DNA of 17,431 nt from Mobilitalea sp. (GCA_029974875.1 JARKQP010000097.1:1-17431), one strand, 5' to 3'. Positions 7,462 through 15,120 are shown, numbered from the stretch's first letter. The notes: generated by a model not told the origin, from the letters alone. Numbers and translations: made by a program.

Positions 7462-9282
7462 ATGGAAAACTGGGTACTAAAGAATAGGAAAGCGGATTTT
7501 CAAATGATTATGCAGGAATGCGGTATAAGCGAAGTGATCGCCCGCTGCCTTGTGAATAAAGGGTTTGAGAATATAGAAGAGATGAACCGTTTCCTGCATC
7601 CGGGCTTAGAACAGCTTAGGGAGCCATTGCTAATGAAGGATTTACCCGAAGCCTGTGATATTCTTAAGAATAAGATTGCCGAAGGCAAAAGAATCAGGAT
7701 TATCGGTGACTATGATGTGGATGGAGTGGTGGCGACCTATGTGCTGTACCGTACCTTCCTGGAGCTGGGAGCCAGGGTGGATTATGAGATCCCGGACCGT
7801 ATCAAGGATGGGTACGGGATGAACATCAATATGGTGGAAGCGGCCCAGGAGGCTGGGATTGATACCATCATCACCTGCGATAACGGAATCGCGGCCCTGG
7901 AGCAGATTGAAAAGGCGAAGGCCTATGGCATGACGGTTATTGTTACGGACCACCACAGCCTGGTACAGTCGGAAGAGGGGGAGACGCTTCTCCCGGCGGC
8001 AGATGCGGTGCTCAACCCGAAGCGGCCGGACTGCGGATATCCCTTCAAGGGACTTTGCGGGGCAGCGGTCGCCTATAAATTATCCATGGCGCTCCTTGGG
8101 GATCTTAATCTGGCTGATAGCCGGACTGGTTCGTCCGGAAGCCAAATTAATCCGGCCGATAACCGGAACAGCCTGGATGGCAGCCTGGCACTTGCCTGGG
8201 AGCTATTGTCCTATGTGGCAATCGCTACGGTCTGCGATGTGATGGAGCTGGTTGACGAGAACCGTGTCATAGTAAGCTACGGATTAGAATTGTTGAAGAA
8301 AACGAAGAACCGTGGATTACTTGCCCTGATGGATGCCAGCGCTGTGGATAAAGAGCAGCTGAATGTCTTTCATTTAGGCTTTGTAATAGGACCCTGCCTG
8401 AATGCCTCCGGGAGGCTTGACACCGCGAAAAAGGGGCTGGAGCTGCTGCTTTCCGACAACGAGGAAACGGCAGTACGCCTTGCCGGTGAGGTAAAAAGCT
8501 TAAATGAGCTGCGAAAGAGCATGACCGCAGAAAATGTGGAAAAGGCCGTGGCAATCATTGAGGGGAGCGACATCAAAAACCATAAGGTATTGGTGGTGCA
8601 TTTGCCGGACTGCCACGAAAGCATTGCAGGAATTATTGCCGGCCGGCTGCGTGAAAGATATAATAAACCGGCCATTGTCTTAACGGATGCGGAAAGCGGC
8701 GTCAAAGGCTCGGGGCGGTCCATCGAGGCCTATAATATGTTTGAGGAATTATCAAGATGCCGCGGGCTGTGCTTAAAAATGGGAGGCCATCCCATGGCAG
8801 CCGGGCTTTCCCTGATTCCTGAAAATGTGGAGGCCTTACGCAGGGACTTGAACCAAAACACATCCCTGACGGACGAGATGCTGGTCCCGAAGGTCACGAT
8901 TGACATTCTTCTGCCGTTGGGCTATATCACCGAGCAGCTTGTGAATGAGCTAAAGCTTTTAGAGCCCTTTGGAAAGGGCAATGAAAAACCGCTTTTTGCT
9001 GAAAAGGATTTGAGGATCCGGTCCGCCTTCGTGATAGGAAAGAACGGGAATGGCCTGCGCCTGCGTGTAGAGAACCGGTACGGCAGGGAAATGGATGCTA
9101 TCTATTTTGGTGACGTAAATGAATTTTTTACATATATTAGTAAAGTCTATGGAGAAGAGGAGGCCAGGAGGATGAAAACCGGCAGGGGAGTGAAAGCCAC
9201 AATCTCCGTTACCTATTTTCCGAAGATCAATGAATACAATGGGTTTAAGAACCTTCAGCTGATGATCCAAAATTACCGTTAA
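7462..9282 (+). CDS. recJ: Single-stranded-DNA-specific 5'-3' exonuclease RecJ
   Basis: A 606-residue DHH-superfamily nuclease of RecF-pathway recombination, mismatch repair and base-excision repair. Motifs are DYDVDG (83-88), TCDNG (138-142), DHH (163-165), SGRLDTAKKG around 318 and, in the DHHA1 domain, SGRS followed later by GGHPMAAG (about 434-441). These supply the Mn2+/Mg2+ ligands and the DNA-binding groove. The C-terminal OB-like domain follows from about 470. GGAGG (7453-7457) lies 4 nt before the ATG. The length is near that of short RecJ proteins. Oddity: residues 215-242 hold two imperfect 14-residue units, probably a surface-loop expansion. It starts 36 nt after scfB, so it may share that transcript. 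Confidence 0.95.
   Translation: MENWVLKNRKADFQMIMQECGISEVIARCLVNKGFENIEEMNRFLHPGLEQLREPLLMKDLPEACDILKNKIAEGKRIRIIGDYDVDGVVATYVLYRTFLELGARVDYEIPDRIKDGYGMNINMVEAAQEAGIDTIITCDNGIAALEQIEKAKAYGMTVIVTDHHSLVQSEEGETLLPAADAVLNPKRPDCGYPFKGLCGAAVAYKLSMALLGDLNLADSRTGSSGSQINPADNRNSLDGSLALAWELLSYVAIATVCDVMELVDENRVIVSYGLELLKKTKNRGLLALMDASAVDKEQLNVFHLGFVIGPCLNASGRLDTAKKGLELLLSDNEETAVRLAGEVKSLNELRKSMTAENVEKAVAIIEGSDIKNHKVLVVHLPDCHESIAGIIAGRLRERYNKPAIVLTDAESGVKGSGRSIEAYNMFEELSRCRGLCLKMGGHPMAAGLSLIPENVEALRRDLNQNTSLTDEMLVPKVTIDILLPLGYITEQLVNELKLLEPFGKGNEKPLFAEKDLRIRSAFVIGKNGNGLRLRVENRYGREMDAIYFGDVNEFFTYISKVYGEEEARRMKTGRGVKATISVTYFPKINEYNGFKNLQLMIQNYR
8104..8187 (+). repeat. Imperfect 42-nt tandem duplication inside recJ
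   Basis: Two in-frame 42-nt units (8104-8145 and 8146-8187) encode LNLADSRTGSSGSQ and INPADNRNSLDGSL. Both share N-x-A-D-x-R and a late G-S at matching positions, and the first 18 bases of each are closely similar at DNA level. The insert lies just after the DHH domain core, where most RecJ proteins have a shorter loop. Confidence 0.6.
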
Positions 9283-9294
9283 AGGATTTGGAAG

Positions 9295-9334
9295 AATCCG
9301 TCTATGAACGGATTAGTCACCAGAATTTGGGTGA
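9295..9334. repeat. Two small hairpins after recJ
   Basis: AATCCGT (9295-9301) pairs with ACGGATT (9308-9314) around a 6-nt loop, and TCACC (9317-9321) pairs with GGTGA (9330-9334). Neither is followed by a T run, so they are weak candidates for a transcript 3' end. The rest of 9283-9502 holds the apt promoter candidate and otherwise AT-rich sequence with no supported gene. Confidence 0.4.
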
Positions 9335-9411
9335 ATAATTCCATAAAGGAGTGTTTTAAAGGGGAAATGACCTATTTTGTCTAAATTTTGTATGATTCTC
9401 CTGAAATATTC

Positions 9412-9441
9412 TTTACGAAGTTAAGGTTATGGTGATATAAT
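9412..9441 (+). promoter_or_regulatory. Candidate extended -10 promoter of apt
   Basis: TGATATAAT at 9433-9441 contains TATAAT (9436-9441) with an extended TG, the same nonamer as before scfA. A -35-like TTTACG (9412-9417) is 18 nt upstream. Transcription would start near 9448, leaving about a 55-67-nt AT-rich leader before apt. Confidence 0.6.
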
Positions 9442-9514
9442 AAGCATCTAAAGTACGATTTTTTAATTTTTTATATGTATACAGAGTTAAATTAGGAAAG
9501 GCATGGTCCATAGA

Positions 9515-10039
9515 ATGAAGAAATTAGAAGAATATGTAAGAAGTATACCGGATTTCCCGGAGCCGGGGATTATATTCCGTGATGTTACAAGCATTTTACA
9601 GGATAAGGATGGCTTAAAAATGGCAGTCGACCAGATGCAGGGATTCCTGGAGGGCTTGGATTTTGATCTTATTGTCGGACCGGAATCCAGGGGCTTTATC
9701 TTTGGTGTACCGATTGCATACAATTTAAATAAAGCCTTTATACCGATCCGTAAGAAAGGTAAATTACCCTGTGAGACCATCTCTATAGACTATGAACTGG
9801 AATATGGAAAGGCCACGATAGAAGTGCATAAGGATGCGATTAAACCAGGCCAAAGAGTGGTTATTGTGGATGACCTGATTGCCACAGGCGGAACAATTGA
9901 AGCCATCACAAAGCTGGTAAAGGAGCTTGGAGGGGAAGTAGTGAAGATTATTTTCCTGATGGAATTAAAGGGTCTGGAAGGACGTAAGAGGCTGCAGGGC
10001 TTTGATGTGGAAGCAGCTCTCCAGTATGAAGGTAAATAG
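9515..10039 (+). CDS. apt: Adenine phosphoribosyltransferase
   Basis: A 174-residue purine-salvage enzyme that converts adenine and PRPP to AMP and pyrophosphate in the cytoplasm. The PRPP-binding motif is VVIVDDLIATGGT (115-127). The N-terminal IPDFPEPGIIFRDVT and the GPESRGFIFG segment (55-64) are characteristic of Apt, as is the length. Start choice: the ATG at 9515 gives the usual N-terminus MKKLEEYV, but its only ribosome binding site (AGGAAAGG, 9494-9501) is 13 nt away. The ATG at 9503 gives four extra residues and is too close to that site, so the start is uncertain by 12 nt. Placement between recJ and relA is the standard Clostridia/Bacilli order. Confidence 0.95.
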   Translation: MKKLEEYVRSIPDFPEPGIIFRDVTSILQDKDGLKMAVDQMQGFLEGLDFDLIVGPESRGFIFGVPIAYNLNKAFIPIRKKGKLPCETISIDYELEYGKATIEVHKDAIKPGQRVVIVDDLIATGGTIEAITKLVKELGGEVVKIIFLMELKGLEGRKRLQGFDVEAALQYEGK

Positions 10040-10054
10040 CCGTACTAGCTTTCT

Positions 10055-10124
10055 ATAATATAAGTTATCAGAAGTTGCTTTTTAACTTCTGATAAAAGGC
10101 GCTGTTTTTGCGCCGTGCATCCCG
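10055..10124. repeat. Hairpin-bearing direct repeat, copy A (apt-relA spacer)
   Basis: Copy A is 70 nt. It holds a perfect 12-bp hairpin (TTATCAGAAGTT 10065-10076 with AACTTCTGATAA 10084-10095) and a 5-bp GC hairpin (GGCGC 10098-10102 with GCGCC 10110-10114) around a T-rich loop. Its first 54 bases are identical to copy B, 95 nt downstream. A TATAAT lies at 10054-10059, so it may also supply a -10 for relA, though no good -35 is seen. No T run follows either stem. Confidence 0.8.
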
Positions 10125-10154
10125 ATTATTGAATCATGGTTTTGATTCAATAAT
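10125..10154. repeat. Perfect 12-bp inverted repeat between repeat copies A and B
   Basis: ATTATTGAATCA (10125-10136) and TGATTCAATAAT (10143-10154) are exact inverted repeats around TGGTTT. The right arm runs into copy B. The element occupies the same place after copy A that the 10222-10246 hairpin occupies after copy B. Confidence 0.75.
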
Positions 10155-10218
10155 ATAAGTTATCAGAAGTTGCTTTTTAACTTCTGATAAAAGGCGCTGT
10201 TTTGCGCTGGGCATCTCG
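10150..10218. repeat. Hairpin-bearing direct repeat, copy B (apt-relA spacer)
   Basis: Copy B is 69 nt and repeats copy A: 54 identical bases (10150-10203), one T fewer in the loop, then 15 bases with three substitutions. The 12-bp hairpin arms are at 10160-10171 and 10179-10190. The small GC hairpin keeps its fold through a G-U pair (GGCGC 10193-10197 with GCGCT 10204-10208). Retained pairing suggests the RNA or DNA structure matters, or that the duplication is recent. Confidence 0.8.
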
Positions 10219-10221
10219 TTT

Positions 10222-10246
10222 ACAGGAAGATGGATTTACTTCCTGT
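10222..10246. repeat. Perfect 8-bp inverted repeat ahead of relA
   Basis: ACAGGAAG (10222-10229) pairs with CTTCCTGT (10239-10246) around ATGGATTTA. It follows copy B as the 10125-10154 hairpin follows copy A. Their loops share an ATGGnTTT-like core (ATGGTTTT, ATGGATTT). It ends 40 nt before the relA start. Confidence 0.65.
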
Positions 10247-10286
10247 TTTCTGTAATATAAATTTTTACGCAAGGGGTGGTAATATC

Positions 10287-12593
10287 ATGGAGGAAAAGAA
10301 AGAATTATCTGAAAAAAGGGAAGAAATGCATTTTCCCCAGACAATCCTGATGGAGGCCGACAATGTGCCTGCTGATTTTACTGCGCCCGAAATTCTATAC
10401 AAGGAATTAATTGATAAGATACGCAGCTATCACCCTTCCGCAGATATTTCCCTGGTGGAGAAGGCCTATAATATTGCAAATGATGCACATAAGGACCAGC
10501 TCAGGAAGTCGGGGGAGCCTTACATCATCCATCCGCTTTGCGTAGCCAATATTCTGGCTGAATTAGAGCTGGACAAGGAGAGCATCATTGCGGGCATCCT
10601 TCATGACGTGGTAGAGGACACGGTCCTGACAGCGGATCAGATCTCCACTATGTTTTCAGAGGAAATTGCACTGTTGGTCGACGGCGTAACCAAGCTGACC
10701 CAGTTGAACATGGATAAGATTGAGCTGCAGGCGGAGAACCTGCGGAAAATGTTCCTTGCCATGGCAAAGGACATCCGTGTCATACTGATCAAGCTGGCGG
10801 ACCGGCTGCATAATATGAGAACCCTAAAGTACATGACTCCTGACAAGCAGAAGGAAAAGGCGCGGGAGACCATGGATATCTATGCCCCTATTGCACAGAG
10901 GCTTGGTATCAGTAAGATTAAGATTGAGCTGGATGATCTGTCCTTAAAATACCTGGAACCGGAGGTATATAAGGATCTATCGGAAAAGATATCAACAAAG
11001 AAGAGTGAGCGCCAGGCATATATTGATGATATTGCAAAGGAAGTGAAGGAGCATATTAATGAGGCTGGGATACCGGCCAAAATTGATGGGCGCGTAAAGC
11101 ATTTCTTTAGTATTTATAAGAAGATGGTGAACCAGAATAAAACCCTGGATCAGATCTATGATTTATTCGCGGTACGTATTATCGTGGATTCGGTGAAGGA
11201 CTGCTATGCGGCCCTGGGTGTCATCCATGAGATGTATAAGCCGATTCCCGGACGCTTTAAGGATTACATCGCAATGCCAAAGCCAAATATGTACCAGTCC
11301 CTCCACACGACCCTGATAGGTCCATCAGGTACGCCTTTTGAGATCCAGATCCGTACCTATGACATGCACCGCACGGCGGAATACGGTATCGCTGCCCACT
11401 GGAAGTATAAGGAAGGACAGGACGGTAAGAGCGGCACTGCAAATTCGGAGGAAGAGAAATTAACCTGGCTGAGGCAGGTGCTGGAATGGCAGAGGGACAT
11501 GTCCGATAACAAGGAATTCCTGAACCTGATAAAGAATGACTTTGATTTATTCTCTGACAGTGTGTATGCCTTTACACCTACCGGGGATGTTAAGACCCTG
11601 CCTGCAGGATCAAACCCCATTGATTTTGCTTACAGCATCCATAGTGCCGTCGGCAATAAGATGGTTGGTGCCAGGGTAAATGGCAAATTAGTCCCCATCG
11701 ATTATGTAATTCAGAATGGTGACCGCATAGAAATCCTTACCTCGCAGAACTCAAAGGGACCAAGCCGTGACTGGCTCAGTATTGTAAAGAGCACCCAGGC
11801 GAAGAATAAGATTAACCAATGGTTTAAGACGGAATTAAAGGATGAGAATATTACAAGGGGTAAGGAATTGATCCTTTCCTATTGTAAGGCCAAGAGTATC
11901 GTCGCAAGCGATCTGATGAAGCCGGAATTTACGGGTATCGTAATGACGAAATATGGCTTCCGGGATTGGGAATCCGTATTGGCGGCGGTAGGTCATGGCG
12001 GCTTAAAGGAAGGCCAGATTGTCAATAAGCTTCAGGAAGAATATAAGAAGAAGAATAAGAAGGAAATCACGGATGCAAATGTGCTGGAGACTATCTCCGA
12101 GATTAAGGAGAGGCTTCCCCAGAAGAAGTCAAGGAGCGGTATTGTTGTTGAGGGGATCCATGATGTAGCGGTGCGCTTTTCCAAATGCTGCAGCCCTGTC
12201 CCCGGCGATGAGATCGTCGGCTTTGTCACAAGGGGAAGGGGAGTATCCATCCACCGGACGGATTGCATCAATGTCATGAATTTACCGGAGGAAGACCGCG
12301 CCCGCTTAATTACGGCGGAGTGGAATGTGGCAGATGACAAGGTCTCCCAAGGAGTGTACAGCGCGGAGATTACGATCTACGCCAATAACCGGACCGGTGT
12401 CCTGGTCGATATTTCCAAGGTGTTAACGGAGAATAAGATTGACGTCACCTCCATGAATGTAAGAACCAGCAAACAGGGAACGGCGACCATCAGCATTGGA
12501 TTTGAGATTAACAGCAAGGATCAGCTGAATGAAATTATTGCAAAGGTCCGTAATGTGGAGAGTATCCTTGATATTGAGCGTACGGCAGGATAA
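10287..12593 (+). CDS. relA: Bifunctional (p)ppGpp synthetase/hydrolase Rel
   Basis: A 768-residue stringent-response enzyme of usual length. The hydrolase HD domain shows QLRKSGEPYIIHP (71-83), the HD pair H106-D107 (ILHDVVEDT) and KLADRLHNMRTL (169-180). The synthetase domain shows RFKD (323-326), which marks the bifunctional type rather than E. coli RelA, and the YQSLHTT G-loop (336-342) followed by EIQIRT. A TGS domain lies near 424-485, a Cys-rich segment with CCSPVPGD follows at about 635-642, and an ACT domain ends the protein. It makes (p)ppGpp at the ribosome on amino-acid starvation and degrades it otherwise. The ATG at 10287 follows AGGGGTGG (10272-10279); an earlier in-frame ATG (10230) lies inside a hairpin loop. 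Confidence 0.96.
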   Translation: MEEKKELSEKREEMHFPQTILMEADNVPADFTAPEILYKELIDKIRSYHPSADISLVEKAYNIANDAHKDQLRKSGEPYIIHPLCVANILAELELDKESIIAGILHDVVEDTVLTADQISTMFSEEIALLVDGVTKLTQLNMDKIELQAENLRKMFLAMAKDIRVILIKLADRLHNMRTLKYMTPDKQKEKARETMDIYAPIAQRLGISKIKIELDDLSLKYLEPEVYKDLSEKISTKKSERQAYIDDIAKEVKEHINEAGIPAKIDGRVKHFFSIYKKMVNQNKTLDQIYDLFAVRIIVDSVKDCYAALGVIHEMYKPIPGRFKDYIAMPKPNMYQSLHTTLIGPSGTPFEIQIRTYDMHRTAEYGIAAHWKYKEGQDGKSGTANSEEEKLTWLRQVLEWQRDMSDNKEFLNLIKNDFDLFSDSVYAFTPTGDVKTLPAGSNPIDFAYSIHSAVGNKMVGARVNGKLVPIDYVIQNGDRIEILTSQNSKGPSRDWLSIVKSTQAKNKINQWFKTELKDENITRGKELILSYCKAKSIVASDLMKPEFTGIVMTKYGFRDWESVLAAVGHGGLKEGQIVNKLQEEYKKKNKKEITDANVLETISEIKERLPQKKSRSGIVVEGIHDVAVRFSKCCSPVPGDEIVGFVTRGRGVSIHRTDCINVMNLPEEDRARLITAEWNVADDKVSQGVYSAEITIYANNRTGVLVDISKVLTENKIDVTSMNVRTSKQGTATISIGFEINSKDQLNEIIAKVRNVESILDIERTAG

Positions 12594-12649
12594 AGACCTA
12601 AAATAGAAGCTATGAATATAGAGCCGGTAAGTACAGAAAATAGAAGCTG

Positions 12650-12719
12650 GAAGACATAAACCCGAAGACATAAACCCGAAGATACAAACCCGAAGATATA
12701 AACCCCGGAAGATAAAAAG
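12650..12719. repeat. 14-nt tandem repeat array after relA
   Basis: The unit GAAGACATAAACCC occurs twice exactly (12650-12663, 12664-12677), then twice with one or two changes (12678-12691, 12692-12705), followed by a decayed fifth copy (12708-12719). A separate 12-nt direct repeat AAAATAGAAGCT lies at 12600-12611 and 12637-12648. The period is not a multiple of three and there is no hairpin, so neither a coding repeat nor a terminator is supported. The array fills most of the 182-nt relA-MBL spacer; the rest is AT-rich with no other feature seen. Confidence 0.85.
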
Positions 12720-12775
12720 CAGAACTGTAAACCAGAAACCGTAAATAAAAATTGCTTCATTCATAGTTAGGGCAT

Positions 12776-13459
12776 ATGATTGTGGATGAAATGAAGATAG
12801 GAGTGAGCAACATAAAGATAAAAACATTAATTCTCGGCATGGTTCAAACGAATTGTTATATTGTCAGCAACGAGGAAACGAAGGAAGCAATTGTGGTTGA
12901 TCCGGCGGATCAGGCAGATAAAATTGAACAATATTTAAAGGCAAATGACCTCGTGTGCAAGGGAATCCTTCTCACGCACGGTCATTTTGACCATATTATG
13001 GCGGCAGCCCAGCTGGCAGCCTCCACAGGGGCAAGGATCCACGCCCACGAAGAGGAGGCAAGGCTTTTAGGGGATCCTATGCTGAACGCCTCCATCCAGT
13101 TCCGTAAGGAGTGCAGCCTGGTTCCTGAGGTTTTATTAAAGGATCAGGAGGTTCTGGGGCTGGCTGGTTTTACGGTTAAGGTAATCCATACGCCGGGGCA
13201 TACGGCCGGTGGAGCCTGTTATTATTTTGTTGGCCATGGTGTTTTGTTCAGCGGTGATACCCTTTTCCTGGAGGATATCGGCAGGTATGACCTTCCTACC
13301 GGTAATGGAGAGGTGTTGGTGGAATCCATTAATAGCAAGCTGATGCTGTTGGAAGACCAGGTGGCGGTATATCCGGGGCATGGCAGACCGACTACGATAG
13401 GCCATGAGAGGGATAATAATAGATATATCAACAAAAGCCCGGACCTGTTTGACCTATGA
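12776..13459 (+). CDS. MBL-fold metallo-hydrolase (glyoxalase II-like)
   Basis: A 227-residue metallo-beta-lactamase-fold protein. Motif HGHFDH (68-73, ligands H68, H70, D72 and H73) is followed by H142 (TPGHTAG), D161 (SGDTLF) and H202 (YPGHG), a full set for two metal ions. Short members of this type hydrolyse thioesters, but the substrate here is unknown. The N-terminus is uncertain: the ATG at 12776 has only a weak GTTAGGG before it, while in-frame ATG at 12791 and GTG at 12803 also exist. The conserved part begins near residue 14 (KIKTLILGMVQTNCYIV). Its stop overlaps the hemZ start (ATGA), so the two are co-translated. It is a common neighbour of relA and hemZ in Clostridia. Confidence 0.9.
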   Translation: MIVDEMKIGVSNIKIKTLILGMVQTNCYIVSNEETKEAIVVDPADQADKIEQYLKANDLVCKGILLTHGHFDHIMAAAQLAASTGARIHAHEEEARLLGDPMLNASIQFRKECSLVPEVLLKDQEVLGLAGFTVKVIHTPGHTAGGACYYFVGHGVLFSGDTLFLEDIGRYDLPTGNGEVLVESINSKLMLLEDQVAVYPGHGRPTTIGHERDNNRYINKSPDLFDL

Positions 13460-15114
13460 TAGATATTATTTTATCCGATAAAGCCTATGAGAATGATTTT
13501 TACCCTTTAGTGAAAGCTTTTTATCCTGAAGAGATAGTAAAGGTACATTCCTCAGAGGAGTTCTTCCTCCTTCCCGAAAAGGAAGTTTTCTCTTCCCGGC
13601 AGGAAAAGACGGGAGGGCAGCCTGACCCAGAAAAGACAGAAAGACAGCTTGATCCGGAAAAGGCGGGAAAACAGCCTAGCCAAGAAATGGTAATCGGGGT
13701 GGAATTACAGAAGGAATACTTCATCCTTAGAATAACAAGGCAGGACGGAAATGGGGAAGGAAATACATCTTCCCAGGAAAAAAGAATCTCCTGCTCCCCG
13801 GAAGACTTAACGAAAGCACAATATAAGAATACACTAAAGCGGGCTCTGTATCAGCTGTTATCCCAGGAGGTAAAAAGGGAGCTTCCCTGGGGGATCCTTA
13901 CGGGAATCCGCCCTACGAAGCTGGTCTATGAGCTCCTGGAGCAGGGAGTACCGGAGGCTGGGATCAAGGACCGGATGCATCAGGAGTCTCTATGCTCAGA
14001 AGAAAAAGTTGATATGAGCATACAGATTGCCAAACGGGAGCTTCAGCTGCTTAGTGAAATGGAGTACCAAAAGGGCTATAGCCTTTATATCGGCATTCCC
14101 TTCTGCCCTACCACCTGTCTGTATTGTTCCTTTACTTCGTATCCCATTGATAAGTTCGCAAGCAGGGGAGGAAGGGGATCTTCCCCGGGAGAGAGGACGT
14201 TTTCGCAAGAAGGAAATACATCTTCCCTGGTAGAGGACTATTTGATGGCTCTGGAGAAAGAGCTGGAATATGCAGCTACCTGCTTTCCGGATAAGAGGCT
14301 GACAACCGTCTATTTTGGCGGCGGAACGCCGACAACACTGACAGCCGGGCAGTTAGACCGTCTGCTTGGCAGGGTGAGACAGCTCTTTGACTTTTCTAAT
14401 GTAAAGGAGTTCTGCGTTGAGGCAGGGAGGCCTGACAGCATTACGTTGGAAAAGCTGCAGGTATTGAAAAAATGGGGCGTTGGCCGTATCAGCATTAATC
14501 CCCAGAGCATGCAGCAGAAAACCCTGGATCTGATTGGAAGACAGCATTCAGTGGAGGCAGTTAAGGAAGCCTTCCATATGGCAAGGGAAGTAGGACACCA
14601 CAATATTAACATGGATATTATTATCGGCTTACCGGGAGAAAGACCGGAGGATGTGGAGGATACCTTAAGGCAGATTAAGGAACTGGAGCCGGAGAGCCTT
14701 ACGGTCCATACCTTGGCGATTAAGCGTGCAGCCAGGCTGAATCTGGAAAAGGATAATTATGCGCAGCTGAAAGCCTCGGAGGTACCTCAGATGCTGGAGG
14801 AAACGGTCCGGTTTGCGAAGGAGAACGGTTACCTTCCTTACTACCTATACCGGCAGAAAAATATGGCGGACAACCTTGAGAACATCGGATATTCCAAGCA
14901 TGGAAATGAGGGGCTGTATAACATATTAATTATGGAAGAGAAGCAGACCATATTAGCGCTGGGAGCCGGCGGCATGTCCAAATTCGTATTCCATAAGGAA
15001 AACCGGCTTGAGCGGGTGGACAATGTAAAAAGTGTTACGGATTATATCAACCGCATTGACGAAATGATAGATAGAAAGCGGGATTTTATAGCCCAAAATG
15101 ATAGATTAATCTAA
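13456..15114 (+). CDS. hemZ: Coproporphyrinogen dehydrogenase HemZ-type radical SAM protein
   Basis: A 552-residue radical SAM protein related to HemN/HemW. The cluster motif is C217-x3-C221-x2-C224 in IPFCPTTCLYCSF, with YFGGGTPTTL following for SAM binding and IIGLPGERPEDV further on. The N-terminal region (1-200) is the HemZ-type extension. The name is by family: no other heme gene is in this window, so a true coproporphyrinogen oxidase role is uncertain. It starts inside the MBL stop (ATGA) with no ribosome binding site of its own. It is longer than typical HemZ because of two low-complexity inserts: residues 48-76, three 9-residue units, and residues 236-258, straight after the cluster motif. 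Both inserts are Gly/Ser/Glu/Gln-rich and in frame. Confidence 0.9.
   Translation: MIDIILSDKAYENDFYPLVKAFYPEEIVKVHSSEEFFLLPEKEVFSSRQEKTGGQPDPEKTERQLDPEKAGKQPSQEMVIGVELQKEYFILRITRQDGNGEGNTSSQEKRISCSPEDLTKAQYKNTLKRALYQLLSQEVKRELPWGILTGIRPTKLVYELLEQGVPEAGIKDRMHQESLCSEEKVDMSIQIAKRELQLLSEMEYQKGYSLYIGIPFCPTTCLYCSFTSYPIDKFASRGGRGSSPGERTFSQEGNTSSLVEDYLMALEKELEYAATCFPDKRLTTVYFGGGTPTTLTAGQLDRLLGRVRQLFDFSNVKEFCVEAGRPDSITLEKLQVLKKWGVGRISINPQSMQQKTLDLIGRQHSVEAVKEAFHMAREVGHHNINMDIIIGLPGERPEDVEDTLRQIKELEPESLTVHTLAIKRAARLNLEKDNYAQLKASEVPQMLEETVRFAKENGYLPYYLYRQKNMADNLENIGYSKHGNEGLYNILIMEEKQTILALGAGGMSKFVFHKENRLERVDNVKSVTDYINRIDEMIDRKRDFIAQNDRLI
13600..13680 (+). repeat. 27-nt tandem repeat, three copies, inside hemZ
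   Basis: Units 13600-13626, 13627-13653 and 13654-13680 encode QEKTGGQPD, PEKTERQLD and PEKAGKQPS. The units differ by several substitutions but keep the E-K-x-x-x-Q frame, giving a charged hydrophilic linker in the N-terminal extension. Confidence 0.85.
13756..13774 (+). repeat. 19-nt palindromic repeat, copy 1 (hemZ)
   Basis: GAAGGAAATACATCTTCCC occurs here and again at 14209-14227 in the same gene. With the preceding G's it forms a 6-bp GGGAAG/CTTCCC hairpin with a 9-nt loop. Both copies are read in the same frame and encode EGNTSS. Confidence 0.75.
14155..14237 (+). repeat. Degenerate tandem palindromic repeat inside hemZ (second insert)
   Basis: Two units start with TTCGCAAG (14155 and 14202). 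Each carries a G-rich arm, a C-rich arm (TTCCCC at 14181-14186, TTCCC at 14223-14227) and ends in GAGGAC (14193-14198, 14232-14237). The second unit contains the 19-nt repeat. The insert adds about 23 residues rich in Gly and Ser just after the radical SAM cysteines. A third related copy lies upstream of hisS. Confidence 0.65.
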
Positions 15115-15120
15115 ATAGAA

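Noticed and set aside
9367..9384. Five-codon open frame (MTYFV) after a GGGG-rich site in the recJ-apt spacer
   Set aside because: It lies upstream of the likely apt promoter and is too short to separate from chance.
10055..10246. Repeats before relA as a CRISPR array
   Set aside because: There are only two long repeats containing large hairpins, the intervening pieces are themselves hairpins, and no cas gene is present.
10230..10286. Upstream in-frame ATG as the relA start
   Set aside because: It lies in a hairpin loop without a ribosome binding site, whereas 10287 has AGGGGTGG at 7 nt and the expected N-terminus.
12423..12827. Minus-strand open frame across the 14-nt array
   Set aside because: Its low-complexity Phe/Tyr/Leu/Cys-rich protein is produced by reading the tandem repeat. 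It overlaps relA and the MBL gene and has no recognisable domain.
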